Of a stretch of 42,306 bases of DNA, positions 15,424 through 23,522 are shown one piece after another. The DNA is taken from positions 1 to 42,306 of the forward strand of contig CAJUMB010000030.1 in assembly GCA_910587105.1 (NCBI GenBank). The letters are read 5' to 3'. The position numbers were made by a program, and so were the translations under genes. The notes below the pieces were generated by a model. It ran no database searches, had not been told where the DNA came from, and saw only the letters and a list, made by a program, of their open reading frames with translations. This DNA comes from an uncultured Lachnospiraceae bacterium. GTDB lineage: Bacteria > Bacillota > Clostridia > Lachnospirales > Lachnospiraceae. The number at the start of each line of letters is the position of its first letter. The first letter of the stretch is position 1.

Positions 15424-15428
15424 TGGTT

Positions 15429-15442
15429 TAGAGCGTGTCTGA
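15429..15442 (+). repeat. Solitary MITE end (degenerate)
   Basis: TAGAGCGTGTCTGA matches the first 14 bases of the MITE terminal repeat at 13 positions. No other part of the element follows, so this is probably a decayed copy. Confidence 0.4.
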
Positions 15443-15485
15443 GCTCTTTTTATGCAAATATTCGGGAAGGGATAGGAAGTGTAAT

Positions 15486-16136
15486 ATGAATACGACAACA
15501 ATGCTGCAGCTTTTAGGCAGCGGAATGGTGAAAACCGTATCTATTTTTCTTCTGACGCTGCTGTTTTCTCTGCCGCTGGGACTGGTTTTTTCTTTTGGAA
15601 GAATGTCAGGCAGAGGGCCGGTCAGGGGGATTGCCAAGTTTTATATTTCTGTCATGCGCGGGACGCCGCTGATGCTCCAGATGATTGTGGTATATTTTGC
15701 GCCTTACTATGTGTTCGGCATGAGAATTCCGCCGGGATACCGGTTTGTGGCGGTGATTTTGTCCTTTGTACTGAATTATGCCGCTTATTTTGCGGAGATT
15801 TACCGGTCTGGCATTGAATCTATGCCAAAGGGGCAGTATGAAGCCGCAGAGGTGCTGGGTTACAGCAAGGCGCAGACTTTTGTGAAAATTATTCTGCCCC
15901 AGGTGATTAAACGGATTCTGCCCCCTGTGACCAATGAGATGATTACTTTGGTAAAAGATACGTCTCTGGCCTTTGTCCTGACAGAGGTGGAGATGTTTAC
16001 TGCTGCGAAGCAGATTGCGGCCAAGGAAACGTCTATTCTGCCATTGATGGCGGCAGGGCTTTTTTACTACATATTTAATCTGCTGGTGGCTTTTATTATG
16101 GAGTATGTGGAAAAGCGTTTGAATTATTATAGATAG
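15486..16136 (+). CDS. Amino-acid ABC transporter permease
   Basis: A 216-residue inner-membrane permease of the HisM/GlnP type with about five hydrophobic segments. The EAA loop that contacts the ATPase reads YEAAEVLGYSKAQTFVKIILP. The motif MRGTPLMLQMIVVYF near residue 55 is a family signature. I start at the ATG at 15486 because AGGAAG lies about seven bases upstream; a GTG at 15435 would add 17 residues and lies in a decayed repeat end. It works with the binding protein before it and the ATPase 29 bases after it. Confidence 0.92.
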   Translation: MNTTTMLQLLGSGMVKTVSIFLLTLLFSLPLGLVFSFGRMSGRGPVRGIAKFYISVMRGTPLMLQMIVVYFAPYYVFGMRIPPGYRFVAVILSFVLNYAAYFAEIYRSGIESMPKGQYEAAEVLGYSKAQTFVKIILPQVIKRILPPVTNEMITLVKDTSLAFVLTEVEMFTAAKQIAAKETSILPLMAAGLFYYIFNLLVAFIMEYVEKRLNYYR

Positions 16137-16165
16137 CAAAAACGCGGGAGGAGATTTTAAGTACA

Positions 16166-16939
16166 ATGAGTGATGGTGCACAAGATAAAGTATTGGAAAT
16201 CAATCACATGAAAAAAGTTTTTGGTGATCTGGTTGTATTAAAAGATATTTCCCTGTCAGTGAAAAAAGGGGAGGTGGTGTCTGTCATCGGGCCTTCCGGT
16301 TCCGGGAAATCCACTCTTTTGCGCTGTGCCACAATGCTGGAGCGGATGGACGCAGGGGATTTGATTTATCTGGGAGAGCCAGCGGCCCGTGAGAAAGACG
16401 GAAAGTCTGTCTACGTATCGAAACCGGAGCTGAAACGGATTCGTAAATACTTTGGGCTGGTATTTCAGAATTTTAATTTGTTTCCCCATTATACAGTGCT
16501 GAAAAATGTGATTGACGCGCCGGTGAGTGTGGATAAAGTCCCAAAACGGGAAGCGAAGGAACGGGCAGTGGAACTGCTTCACCAGCTGGGACTGGAAGAT
16601 AAGATGGACGTGTATCCCTATCAGCTGTCAGGGGGGCAGCAGCAGAGGGTATCCATAGCCAGGGCTCTGGCACTGCAACCCCAGATTTTATTCTTTGATG
16701 AACCCACTTCCGCACTGGACCCGGAACTGACCGGGGAGGTGCTGAAAGTAATCCGGGACCTGGCCCGGCAGCACATGACAATGATCATTGTCACCCATGA
16801 AATGCAGTTTGCAAGAGAATTGTCTGACCGGATTATTTTTATGGAGCAGGGGGTGATCCAGCAGCAGGGAACGCCGGAGGAAATCTTCACGGCGCCCAAT
16901 GCCAGGGTGAAGGAATTTATTGGGAAGTTTGCAGGGTGA
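16166..16939 (+). CDS. Amino-acid ABC transporter ATP-binding protein
   Basis: The 257-residue ATPase of the same importer. Walker A GPSGSGKST (42-50), signature LSGGQQQRV, Walker B ILFFDEPTSALDPE and the switch histidine in VTHEM are intact, as in GlnQ/HisP. An insertion of about 20 residues after the Q-loop region (LIYLGEPAAREKDGKSVYV) is longer than in most GlnQ proteins. GGGAGGAG lies 12 bases before the ATG. It completes a binding protein, permease and ATPase operon read from the promoter at 14315. Confidence 0.95.
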   Translation: MSDGAQDKVLEINHMKKVFGDLVVLKDISLSVKKGEVVSVIGPSGSGKSTLLRCATMLERMDAGDLIYLGEPAAREKDGKSVYVSKPELKRIRKYFGLVFQNFNLFPHYTVLKNVIDAPVSVDKVPKREAKERAVELLHQLGLEDKMDVYPYQLSGGQQQRVSIARALALQPQILFFDEPTSALDPELTGEVLKVIRDLARQHMTMIIVTHEMQFARELSDRIIFMEQGVIQQQGTPEEIFTAPNARVKEFIGKFAG

Positions 16940-16950
16940 ATCTTTTATAC

Positions 16951-17114
16951 TAGAGTGTGTTTGAAAATTGCTTTATGTCAACCGTGCGTCACAGTTTGTG
17001 GGAGATTTGTTCCGCATGAGGGCGCTGTAGCGGGCTACAGCAACCGAATAAGGGGCAAATCTGCCGCAAAGTGGGGCGTATGGGTGGCGTGAATGAATTT
17101 TCAAACACGCTCTA
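16951..17114 (-). repeat. MITE-like element, copy B (inverted, 17-base shorter form)
   Basis: This is the reverse orientation of the element at 22223. It starts TAGAGTGTGTTTGAAAATT and ends AATTTTCAAACACGCTCTA. It lacks an internal 17-base segment (corresponding to the ATATCATACCC part) that copies A and C have, giving 164 rather than 181 bases. It lies between the amino-acid importer and the BceAB-type transporter. Confidence 0.88.
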
Positions 17115-17119
17115 GTTCC

Positions 17120-17193
17120 TTACAAAACTGTAAGACATCTATGAGGATTTGTAAGCCATAGTTAAGGCAGCAGGCCGTCTCCTTTGTTATACT
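17120..17193 (+). promoter_or_regulatory. Operator and promoter of the BceAB-type transporter
   Basis: TTACAAAACTGTAA (17120-17133) is an inverted repeat with five-base arms. TGTAAG occurs at 17129 and again 21 bases later at 17150, which is two helical turns and typical for OmpR-family response regulators. A -10 box TATACT lies at 17188-17193, 35 bases before the gene, with no good -35 box, as expected for an activator-dependent promoter. BceR-type control is inferred. Confidence 0.55.
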
Positions 17194-17228
17194 GTACCCA
17201 ACAAGTGAATGATTAGGAGGAATCAAAC

Positions 17229-17996
17229 ATGCCATTGTTGGAAGTAGAACATGTACAGAAAATTTATACCACCCGTTTCGGCGGAAATCAGGTGCAGGCT
17301 CTCGCGGATGTGAGCTTTCAGGTGGACGAGGGTGATTATGTGGCCATTATGGGAGAGAGCGGTTCCGGTAAGACTACGCTGCTGAATATTCTGGCTGCAC
17401 TGGATAAACCCACCAGGGGCAAGGTGCTGCTAAACGGAAAAAGTTTATCGCTGATTAAAGAAAAGGACCTTGCGGCATACCGGAGAAAGAATCTGGGATT
17501 TGTCTTTCAGGATTTTAATCTGCTGGATACGTTTAATATTCAAGACAATATTTTTCTGCCGCTGGTGCTGGCTGGGGAGTCTTATCAGACGATGAAAAGC
17601 AAGCTGCATCCCCTGGCCCAGCAGTTGAGAATCCACGAAATACTGGGGAAATTTCCTTATGAAGTATCCGGAGGCCAGAAACAGCGGGCGGCAGTGGCGC
17701 GGGCGCTGATCACTGGGCCTCAGCTGCTTTTGGCAGATGAGCCCACCGGAGCTTTGGACTCCCGGGCGGCGGGGGATCTGCTGTCTGTGTTCCAGGACGT
17801 TAACCATAAGGGACAGACCATTTTGATGGTGACTCACAGCGTCATGGCGGCCAGCCGGGCGAAACGTGTTTTATTTATTAAAGACGGGGAAGTGTTCCAT
17901 CAGATTTACCGTGGGCACAGGAAAAACGAGGAAATGTACACGATGATTTCCGATACCCAGACCATATTGGCGACAGGTGGTGAGCATTATGAATAA
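17229..17996 (+). CDS. BceA-type ABC transporter ATP-binding protein
   Basis: A 255-residue ATPase of the MacB/LolD/BceA group. Walker A GESGSGKTT (42-50), signature VSGGQKQRAAVARAL, Walker B LLLADEPTGALD and the switch VTHS are present. Together with the FtsX-type permease that overlaps its last codons, it should remove or shield peptide antibiotics such as bacitracin at the membrane. AGGAGG lies upstream of the ATG. The usual two-component BceRS genes are not next to it in this window. Confidence 0.92.
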   Translation: MPLLEVEHVQKIYTTRFGGNQVQALADVSFQVDEGDYVAIMGESGSGKTTLLNILAALDKPTRGKVLLNGKSLSLIKEKDLAAYRRKNLGFVFQDFNLLDTFNIQDNIFLPLVLAGESYQTMKSKLHPLAQQLRIHEILGKFPYEVSGGQKQRAAVARALITGPQLLLADEPTGALDSRAAGDLLSVFQDVNHKGQTILMVTHSVMAASRAKRVLFIKDGEVFHQIYRGHRKNEEMYTMISDTQTILATGGEHYE

Positions 17997-19980
17997 AGGA
18001 CTTTATCTGAAACTGGCGCTGCAGAATCTGAAGAAAAACCGTAAGACCTGTCTTCCCTATCTGCTCACCTGCATCTGTTCCGTGACGATGTTTTATTTTA
18101 TGAGTTTTCTCGCTCACAATCCAGGAATGGAACAGGTTCCGGAAAGCAGGAGTCTGGTGAGTATCCTGAATATGGGAACATGCGTCATCGCCATTTTTTC
18201 TTTTATTTTTCTTATATATACCAACAGTTTTCTCACGAAACGGCGGCAAAAGGAGCTGGGGTTATATAATATTCTGGGTATGGAGAAAAGGCATATCGGC
18301 TGGGTACTGATGTGGGAGACACTGATTAATGCTGTATGCAGTCTGACGGGAGGCATTCTGCTGGGGATACTGGGGAGCAAGCTGATCTTTCTGGTACTGC
18401 TGAAGCTGCTGTGTCTTCCAGTGCAGCTGGGGTTTTATGTGCCTGTGGAATCTGTCTGCATGACAGGGGCACTTTTTGCAGTGATTTTTCTTCTGTCCTG
18501 TCTCAATAATCTGCGGCAGGTCCATATGGCCAGTCCGGCAGAGCTTCTAAAGGGCAGCAGTGTGGGTGAGAAAGAGCCGAAAACCAGATGGCTGCTGGCG
18601 GCAGCGGGGGTGGTATGTCTGGGAGTGGGATACTGGATTGCCGTTACCACCACATCCATCTTGGACACTCTGGGAAATTTTTTAATTGCAGTACTGCTGG
18701 TGATGGCGGGCACATACTGTCTGTTTATAGCAGTTAGTGTGGCAGTATTGAAATTATTGCAAAAATGCAAAAAGTTCTATTACCAGACCAGCCATTTTAC
18801 GGCGGTATCCGGCATGATCTACCGTATGAAGCAGAATGCCGCAGGGCTGGCGAATATCTGTATTTTGTCCACTGGAGTCCTGCTGTTGACTGCCACTACA
18901 GTGTGTCTGTACATTGGACGGGAGGAGATTCTGAAGGGAAGATATCCAAAAGAAGTGTCCATATCTGCGTATGATATTGATGAAAAGCAATGGGCCCGGC
19001 TTCAGGAAATAGAGAAGCAGCTGCTGGATGAAGAAAACCTTCAGATGAAGGAGCCTGTGAGCTGGAGAACTGCCGATTTTGCAGCAGTGGTTCAGGGAGA
19101 ACGGATGGACATTGCGTCAGAAGAAATGGGGCAGGTTCTTGCAGAGGAGGACCAGATGGCAGGGGTGGTATTGGTTCCGCTGGAAGATTATAATGCTGCC
19201 ATGGGAGAAGAGCGGAGCCTGGACCCGGATCAGATCCTGCTTTTTGTCAACAGGAAAGGCATGGATGGAAGGAAAAAAGTGTCTTTGGCAGGCAGGGAAT
19301 GGAAAGTCGCAGAGGAGCTGCCGGAATTATTTGCAGAGAGCAAGGTGTCTGAGCCCATGATTAACACGTATTACCTGATCATGGACAGCGTGGATACAGT
19401 AAAAAGCATCCAGAGAGAGACAACCGGAGAGGAAATGCTCACATATCAGAAGTCGTATAATTTATCCGGCAGTTCAGAAAAGTTTGAGGATGCAGAAAAT
19501 CAGCTGGGAATCCGGATGAACGGGGCGGTTTCCGATCCGGCTTATGTATATGTGGATGGCAGACAGCTCAACCGGGCATCTTTTTACAGTCTGTATGGGA
19601 GTTTGTTTTTCCTGGGAATTTTCCTGGGACTGCTGTTTCTGATGGCTACGGCTTTGATTATCTATTATAAACAGATTTCCGAGGGGTATGATGACCGTCA
19701 AAAATTTGAAATTATGCAGAAGGTGGGTATGAGCAAAAGAGAAGTGGCCAGAACCATCAGCAGCCAGATCCTTATGGTTTTCTTTCTTCCGCTTCTGACT
19801 GCTGTTATGCATATTGGATTCGCCTTTCCTCTGGTGCGGCGGATTATGAAGATGTTTAACTTGTATAATACCGGGCTGTTTGTGACTTGTACACTGGCTG
19901 CAATTGGGTGTTTTGCACTGGTGTATGCAGCTATTTATATTTTGACGGCAAGAATGTATTATAAGATTGTGAATGAATAA
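17989..19980 (+). CDS. BceB-type FtsX-like permease
   Basis: A 663-residue membrane protein of the BceB type. It has about ten hydrophobic segments: one near the N terminus, three groups in the first 300 residues, and a final three after residue 535. A large extracellular domain lies between roughly 310 and 530, the family's ligand-sensing region. FtsX-like segments include KRRQKELGLYNILGMEKRHIG and KFEIMQKVGMSKREVARTI. The ATG at 17989 overlaps the ATPase stop by eight bases, with AGGTGG upstream. It forms the transport and sensing partner of the preceding ATPase. Confidence 0.92.
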   Translation: MNKGLYLKLALQNLKKNRKTCLPYLLTCICSVTMFYFMSFLAHNPGMEQVPESRSLVSILNMGTCVIAIFSFIFLIYTNSFLTKRRQKELGLYNILGMEKRHIGWVLMWETLINAVCSLTGGILLGILGSKLIFLVLLKLLCLPVQLGFYVPVESVCMTGALFAVIFLLSCLNNLRQVHMASPAELLKGSSVGEKEPKTRWLLAAAGVVCLGVGYWIAVTTTSILDTLGNFLIAVLLVMAGTYCLFIAVSVAVLKLLQKCKKFYYQTSHFTAVSGMIYRMKQNAAGLANICILSTGVLLLTATTVCLYIGREEILKGRYPKEVSISAYDIDEKQWARLQEIEKQLLDEENLQMKEPVSWRTADFAAVVQGERMDIASEEMGQVLAEEDQMAGVVLVPLEDYNAAMGEERSLDPDQILLFVNRKGMDGRKKVSLAGREWKVAEELPELFAESKVSEPMINTYYLIMDSVDTVKSIQRETTGEEMLTYQKSYNLSGSSEKFEDAENQLGIRMNGAVSDPAYVYVDGRQLNRASFYSLYGSLFFLGIFLGLLFLMATALIIYYKQISEGYDDRQKFEIMQKVGMSKREVARTISSQILMVFFLPLLTAVMHIGFAFPLVRRIMKMFNLYNTGLFVTCTLAAIGCFALVYAAIYILTARMYYKIVNE

Positions 19981-20107
19981 CTTCAATTAATTTGCCAGGG
20001 CCGCAGAGGACGCTGATATCCGGCTCCACGTAATTGGTATCATTTTCATTTGGGAAATGGTTGCTTTTACAGGGATGGCATTTTATAATAGAACCATCTT
20101 TTGTTAC
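19981..20107 (-). pseudogene. Remnant of a Uma2-like nuclease gene
   Basis: On the minus strand this stretch encodes a peptide containing NENDTNYVEPDISVLC, close to the YVEPDISVIC core of Uma2-family (DUF820, PD-(D/E)XK) nucleases. Only some 40 codons remain; the upstream part and the catalytic C-terminal half are missing. It lies between the BceB-type gene and the next promoter, which partly overlaps it. Confidence 0.5.
20061..20089 (+). promoter_or_regulatory. Promoter of the alpha/beta hydrolase gene
   Basis: TTGCTT (20061-20066), a 17-base spacer, and a perfect TATAAT (20084-20089), 41 bases before the ATG at 20130. Confidence 0.7.
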
Positions 20108-20129
20108 AAACGCGGTGGAGACAGATGGG

Positions 20130-21146
20130 ATGAAAAAGCACAGAAAGATGAAATGGAAAAAGGCTATCGTACTCTTCCTGGCCGGTCTGTGTCTGGCAGC
20201 AGCAGCGGCTTCCTGCTGGGTGAGTAATGTTTTGATTGATATGGCATTGTGCAGGCCCAAGGAGAGTATCTGGGATAACGATGCTTATGCCAGTGTGGAG
20301 GCGGACGTGGAGGCTTCTTATGTGGTGGATGACCAGACCCAGGAAAATATGCTGAAGGCCTATGAGAAGAAAGAAGTCTGGCTGGCTGAAGTGGAGACGG
20401 AGCCAGTATCCCTGGTTTCTGAAGATGGATATCAGCTGCAGGCCAGCGTCTATTCCGGCAGTAAGAAACAGCACCGCTGGGCATTGCTTCTTCACGGTTA
20501 TGGTTATACCGGGAAGAAAGAGGAGATGGAGTACATAGGCGCAGAATATGGAACCAGGGGCTGGTGGGTGCTCTCACCGGATCTGCGCTGCCATGGGGAA
20601 AGCCAGGGGGATTTTATTGGTATGGGATGGACGGACCGGCTGGATTTGATGCAGTGGATTGAGTATATTCTTTCCCGAGACAGCCAGGCGGAGATCGTTC
20701 TGCATGGCCAGTCTATGGGCGGGGCGGCGGCTCTGATGACAGCCGGGGAAGAACTTCCCAGACAGGTAAAAGCAGTGGTATCCGACTGTGCTTATACCAG
20801 TGTCTGGGATATTTTCAGCCAGAAGCTGAAAGATTGGTATGGAGCCGGGCCGTTTCCCATTTTGTATGAGACAAATATCATATTCCAGCTGCGGGGAGGC
20901 TACAGCCTTCTGGCAGCCTCGGCACTGGAACAGGTGAAAAAAAGCAGCCTCCCCATCTTGTTTATTCATGGAGAGGCAGACGATTTTGTACCGTTATCTA
21001 TGGTCTATGAATTGTATGAACAGGCAGGAGGGCCGAAAGAACTGCTGACAGTGCCCGGGGCAGGCCATGGGCTGTCCAATTATACAGACCCGGATGCTTA
21101 TTATGGGACTGTTTTCTCTTTTTTACAGCAGTATGGTGGATTCTAA
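20130..21146 (+). CDS. Membrane-anchored alpha/beta hydrolase
   Basis: A 338-residue serine hydrolase with an N-terminal membrane helix (about 11-33) and probably an extracellular catalytic domain. The triad is visible: S195 in GQSMGG, D284 in HGEADDFVP and H313 in GAGHG. An oxyanion motif LLHGYGYTG lies near residue 120. It resembles YqkD/FrsA-like esterases of Firmicutes; the substrate is unknown. The ATG at 20130 has GGTGGAG nine bases upstream. The longer in-frame opening from 20034 is rejected because it includes the promoter. It is probably a single-gene unit. Confidence 0.85.
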   Translation: MKKHRKMKWKKAIVLFLAGLCLAAAAASCWVSNVLIDMALCRPKESIWDNDAYASVEADVEASYVVDDQTQENMLKAYEKKEVWLAEVETEPVSLVSEDGYQLQASVYSGSKKQHRWALLLHGYGYTGKKEEMEYIGAEYGTRGWWVLSPDLRCHGESQGDFIGMGWTDRLDLMQWIEYILSRDSQAEIVLHGQSMGGAAALMTAGEELPRQVKAVVSDCAYTSVWDIFSQKLKDWYGAGPFPILYETNIIFQLRGGYSLLAASALEQVKKSSLPILFIHGEADDFVPLSMVYELYEQAGGPKELLTVPGAGHGLSNYTDPDAYYGTVFSFLQQYGGF

Positions 21147-21155
21147 AACAGTTCT

Positions 21156-21692
21156 TTATAACGGCCAGGCGGTCCGGGGAGGCAGATGACGTTTCAGATA
21201 GAAAGCACACAACCCGGTAAACGTTCCGGTGACAATGCCGCTGATGGCCAGAGCCGGAAGGTAGGCCAGCATGGACGGGAGCTGGGTGATGGCAATGGCG
21301 GCAGTGATTTGTCCCAGATTGTGGAACAGGGCGCCGAATATGCTGATAAAAACCACATATTGATTTCCTAGAAGGCGAAAGAGCAGGGCCATCACCAGAA
21401 AGCAGAGAATTCCCCCTGCCAGGCTGTACATCAGGGAAATCATCTGCCCTGCAAAAAAAGAAGATAGAACAATCCGCGCCAACAGCACCAGCAGGGCGTC
21501 CCGGGCCTTCGTGTGCATCAAAAGCCACAAGGTGACAATGTTAGAAAGCCCCAGTTTGATCCCAGGCAGCGGTATCGGCGGGGGAATGAGAGATTCCACG
21601 GTGAAGATAGTCAGGGCGATGGTGGTGTACAGGGCCAGCAGGGTCATTTTTTTTACATTGGTTTTCTGTGTGTGGTTATCTTGTGGTGGCAT
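21156..21692 (-). CDS. Gx transporter family membrane protein
   Basis: A 178-residue membrane protein of the Pfam heptaprenyl diphosphate synthase component I group, now usually called Gx transporter. It has about five hydrophobic segments; the signature VESLIPPPIPLPGIKLGLSN lies near residue 35. The old enzymatic name is misleading, since the fold resembles ECF-type substrate-binding subunits. Its start overlaps the end of the NusG-II gene by 17 bases, so they form one operon. Such pairs occur beside ApbE in loci for extracellular flavin-based electron transfer, and apbE is divergent here. Confidence 0.88.
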   Translation of the reverse strand: MPPQDNHTQKTNVKKMTLLALYTTIALTIFTVESLIPPPIPLPGIKLGLSNIVTLWLLMHTKARDALLVLLARIVLSSFFAGQMISLMYSLAGGILCFLVMALLFRLLGNQYVVFISIFGALFHNLGQITAAIAITQLPSMLAYLPALAISGIVTGTFTGLCAFYLKRHLPPRTAWPL

Positions 21693-22083
21693 CTATGGGG
21701 GACTCCTCCTTTGCGTCTTCGATTTGTATGACCAGTTTATGGGGGAGACAGCTGATGGGGCAGCCTGTGGACGAAATCATGCCCATCTTTACGCACAGTT
21801 TGTCAGGGCAGTCGGCGGCGGTGATGCCGATTTTTCCACCGGCAGTCTGGATGGTATTATAACCTCCGCTGCTGCTTTTAATCTTTATAGACTCTTCCGA
21901 TTTATCGGTGAGCGGGATGCGGCGCAGAAGCTGGCCGTCCTGGTAAATCGCTGCTGTTTTCCCCTGGGAAGAAGAACGAGCTTGTATCCATATGGCTGCC
22001 GCTGCCGCAAAAAAAACGGCCAGTACGGCCAAAGTCAGGCAGAGCGCTTTTTTATCAGATAGGAAACCTTTCAAAAATTTCAT
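21676..22083 (-). CDS. NusG domain II-containing membrane-anchored protein
   Basis: A 135-residue protein with an N-terminal membrane helix (about 13-34) and an extracellular NusG-II-like domain. The conserved segment ITAADCPDKLCVKMG and the later CPISCLPHKLVIQI carry four cysteines typical of the family. It has no role in transcription despite its name. AAGGAAAGAAG precedes the ATG on the minus strand. It is coupled to the Gx transporter and probably acts with it, perhaps in flavin or quinone-related redox chemistry at the membrane; this is inferred from the neighbouring apbE. Confidence 0.88.
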   Translation of the reverse strand: MKFLKGFLSDKKALCLTLAVLAVFFAAAAAIWIQARSSSQGKTAAIYQDGQLLRRIPLTDKSEESIKIKSSSGGYNTIQTAGGKIGITAADCPDKLCVKMGMISSTGCPISCLPHKLVIQIEDAKEESPIDATTR

Positions 22084-22162
22084 GTCAATCTTCTTTCCTT
22101 ACAAATATATTGGATGGCCGGCCGCCAATTATCTTATCAATGAAAACGGATTTTTGACGCTT

Positions 22163-22181
22163 TAGAGCGTGTTTGAAAATT
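22163..22181 (+). repeat. Solitary MITE end
   Basis: An exact copy of the 19-base terminal repeat TAGAGCGTGTTTGAAAATT, 60 bases before the identical end of full copy C. The 41 bases between the two ends do not match the element. It may be the trace of an earlier or nested insertion. Confidence 0.8.
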
Positions 22182-22222
22182 TAGATATGAGTTAGTTTAG
22201 CATAAGTACAGGTAAAAAACAA

Positions 22223-22403
22223 TAGAGCGTGTTTGAAAATTCATTCACGCCACCCATACGCCCCGCTTTGCGGCAGATTTGCCCCTTATTTGGTTGCTGT
22301 AGCCCGCTACAGCGCCCTCATGCGGAACAAATCTCCCATATCATACCCTTGGGTACAAATTGTGACGCACGGTTGACATAAAGCAATTTTCAAACACGCT
22401 CTA
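22223..22403 (+). repeat. MITE-like element, copy C (complete, 181 bases)
   Basis: This is the complete reference copy: left end TAGAGCGTGTTTGAAAATT, right end AATTTTCAAACACGCTCTA, perfect 19-base terminal inverted repeats. The TA at each end would fit a TA target duplication, as for IS630/Tc1-type elements. It sits between the divergent NusG-II and apbE genes, 29 bases before the apbE start codon, so it occupies the apbE promoter region. No coding capacity. Confidence 0.92.
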
Positions 22404-22431
22404 GAGCTTTTTTTGAGGAGTACGGATTTTT

Positions 22432-23481
22432 ATGAAGAAAAAATTATCAATGTTAGTAGTTCCCCTGGTAATGGGTGTGATGGCAGGCGGATGTTCAGGA
22501 GAATCTGTCCGGGAGCCGGAAGTCTATAATTTAAACGGCACAGCCATGGGGACGCTGGTCACAGAGACTATTTATACGACAGGTGAAAATCCTGCTTCTT
22601 CGGTTTTGGAGCTTTTGACACAGACAGAGGATAAGTATCTTTCCTGGAGAGAGGAAGATTCGGATATCGGAAAGGCAAATCTTCAGGCAGGGCAGGGCGC
22701 CGCAGCGGTGAACAGCAGAACTATGGAATATCTGGAAGAAACTCTGCAGCTTTCCCGGGACAGTGGAGGGGCCTTTGATCCCACTATGGGACAGCTCACC
22801 AGACTGTGGGATGTGGAGGCAGAAAATCCTCAGGTTCCCAGCAGGAAGAAAATCAAACAGTATTTGAAAGAAAGCGGTTATGAGAAGATACATCTCAGTA
22901 ACGGCGGTACGCCTCAGGTGGAGCTGGAAGAAGGCGCTGCCATTGACCTGGGGGCTGTGGGAAAGGGCATTGGCTGTGATGAGGCGGCAGAGTTTCTGCA
23001 AAAAGATTCCCAGGTTCAGGGGGCGGTGGTTGCAGTGGGTGGCAGTGTCTTTACCCTGGGCAGCAAGCCGGATCAATCTCCCTGGAAAGTAGCAGTGCGT
23101 GACCCGCGGGGAGGGCAGGAGGAACTGCTCGGGATACTCAATCTGGAGGGGGAAACATATGTGTCCACTTCCGGGGACTACGAAAAGTATTTTATCCAGG
23201 GTGAAAGGCGGTATCATCATATCCTGGACCCCTTTACGGGGTATCCGGCAGATGCGGGACTGATTTCAGCAACAGTAGTGGGACAGGACGGGCTTATCAG
23301 CGACGGGCTTTCTACTGCCTGTTTCGTCCTGGGAATGGAAAAAGGGGCAGAGCTTTTAGAAAAATATCACGCGGAAGGGATTTTTGTGGATGAAAAAAAG
23401 CAGGTATATGTGACAGATGGGCTGATGGAAAACTTTGAATTGTCTGCATCCGGCTATGTTGTGTTTCCGCTTTCGCCGTGA
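22432..23481 (+). CDS. apbE: FAD:protein FMN transferase (ApbE), lipoprotein
   Basis: ApbE attaches FMN covalently to threonine or serine of extracytoplasmic proteins such as RnfG/RnfD-type or FMN-bind-domain proteins, using FAD and Mg. The protein has 349 residues. The lipobox ends at C21 (MAGGC), so it is anchored outside the membrane. Family motifs are AMGTLVT, GGAFDPTMGQL, IDLGAVGKG, VSTSGDYEKYF and HHILDPFTGYP, followed by DGLSTACFVLG. GAGGAG lies upstream of the ATG. No FMN-acceptor protein is in the window. The divergent NusG-II/Gx pair suggests a flavin-dependent extracytoplasmic redox function. Confidence 0.95.
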   Translation: MKKKLSMLVVPLVMGVMAGGCSGESVREPEVYNLNGTAMGTLVTETIYTTGENPASSVLELLTQTEDKYLSWREEDSDIGKANLQAGQGAAAVNSRTMEYLEETLQLSRDSGGAFDPTMGQLTRLWDVEAENPQVPSRKKIKQYLKESGYEKIHLSNGGTPQVELEEGAAIDLGAVGKGIGCDEAAEFLQKDSQVQGAVVAVGGSVFTLGSKPDQSPWKVAVRDPRGGQEELLGILNLEGETYVSTSGDYEKYFIQGERRYHHILDPFTGYPADAGLISATVVGQDGLISDGLSTACFVLGMEKGAELLEKYHAEGIFVDEKKQVYVTDGLMENFELSASGYVVFPLSP

Positions 23482-23522
23482 TACAATAAAGTCTGCTGAA
23501 ACTTTTACCAGGAGGAATATTT

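Noticed and set aside
21156..21692. Heptaprenyl diphosphate synthase subunit
   Set aside because: The protein is an integral membrane protein without prenyltransferase motifs; the name comes from an old domain label, and Gx transporter fits better.
22084..22431. A riboswitch upstream of apbE (for example FMN-type)
   Set aside because: The interval is mostly the MITE; none of the conserved FMN-riboswitch segments could be seen.
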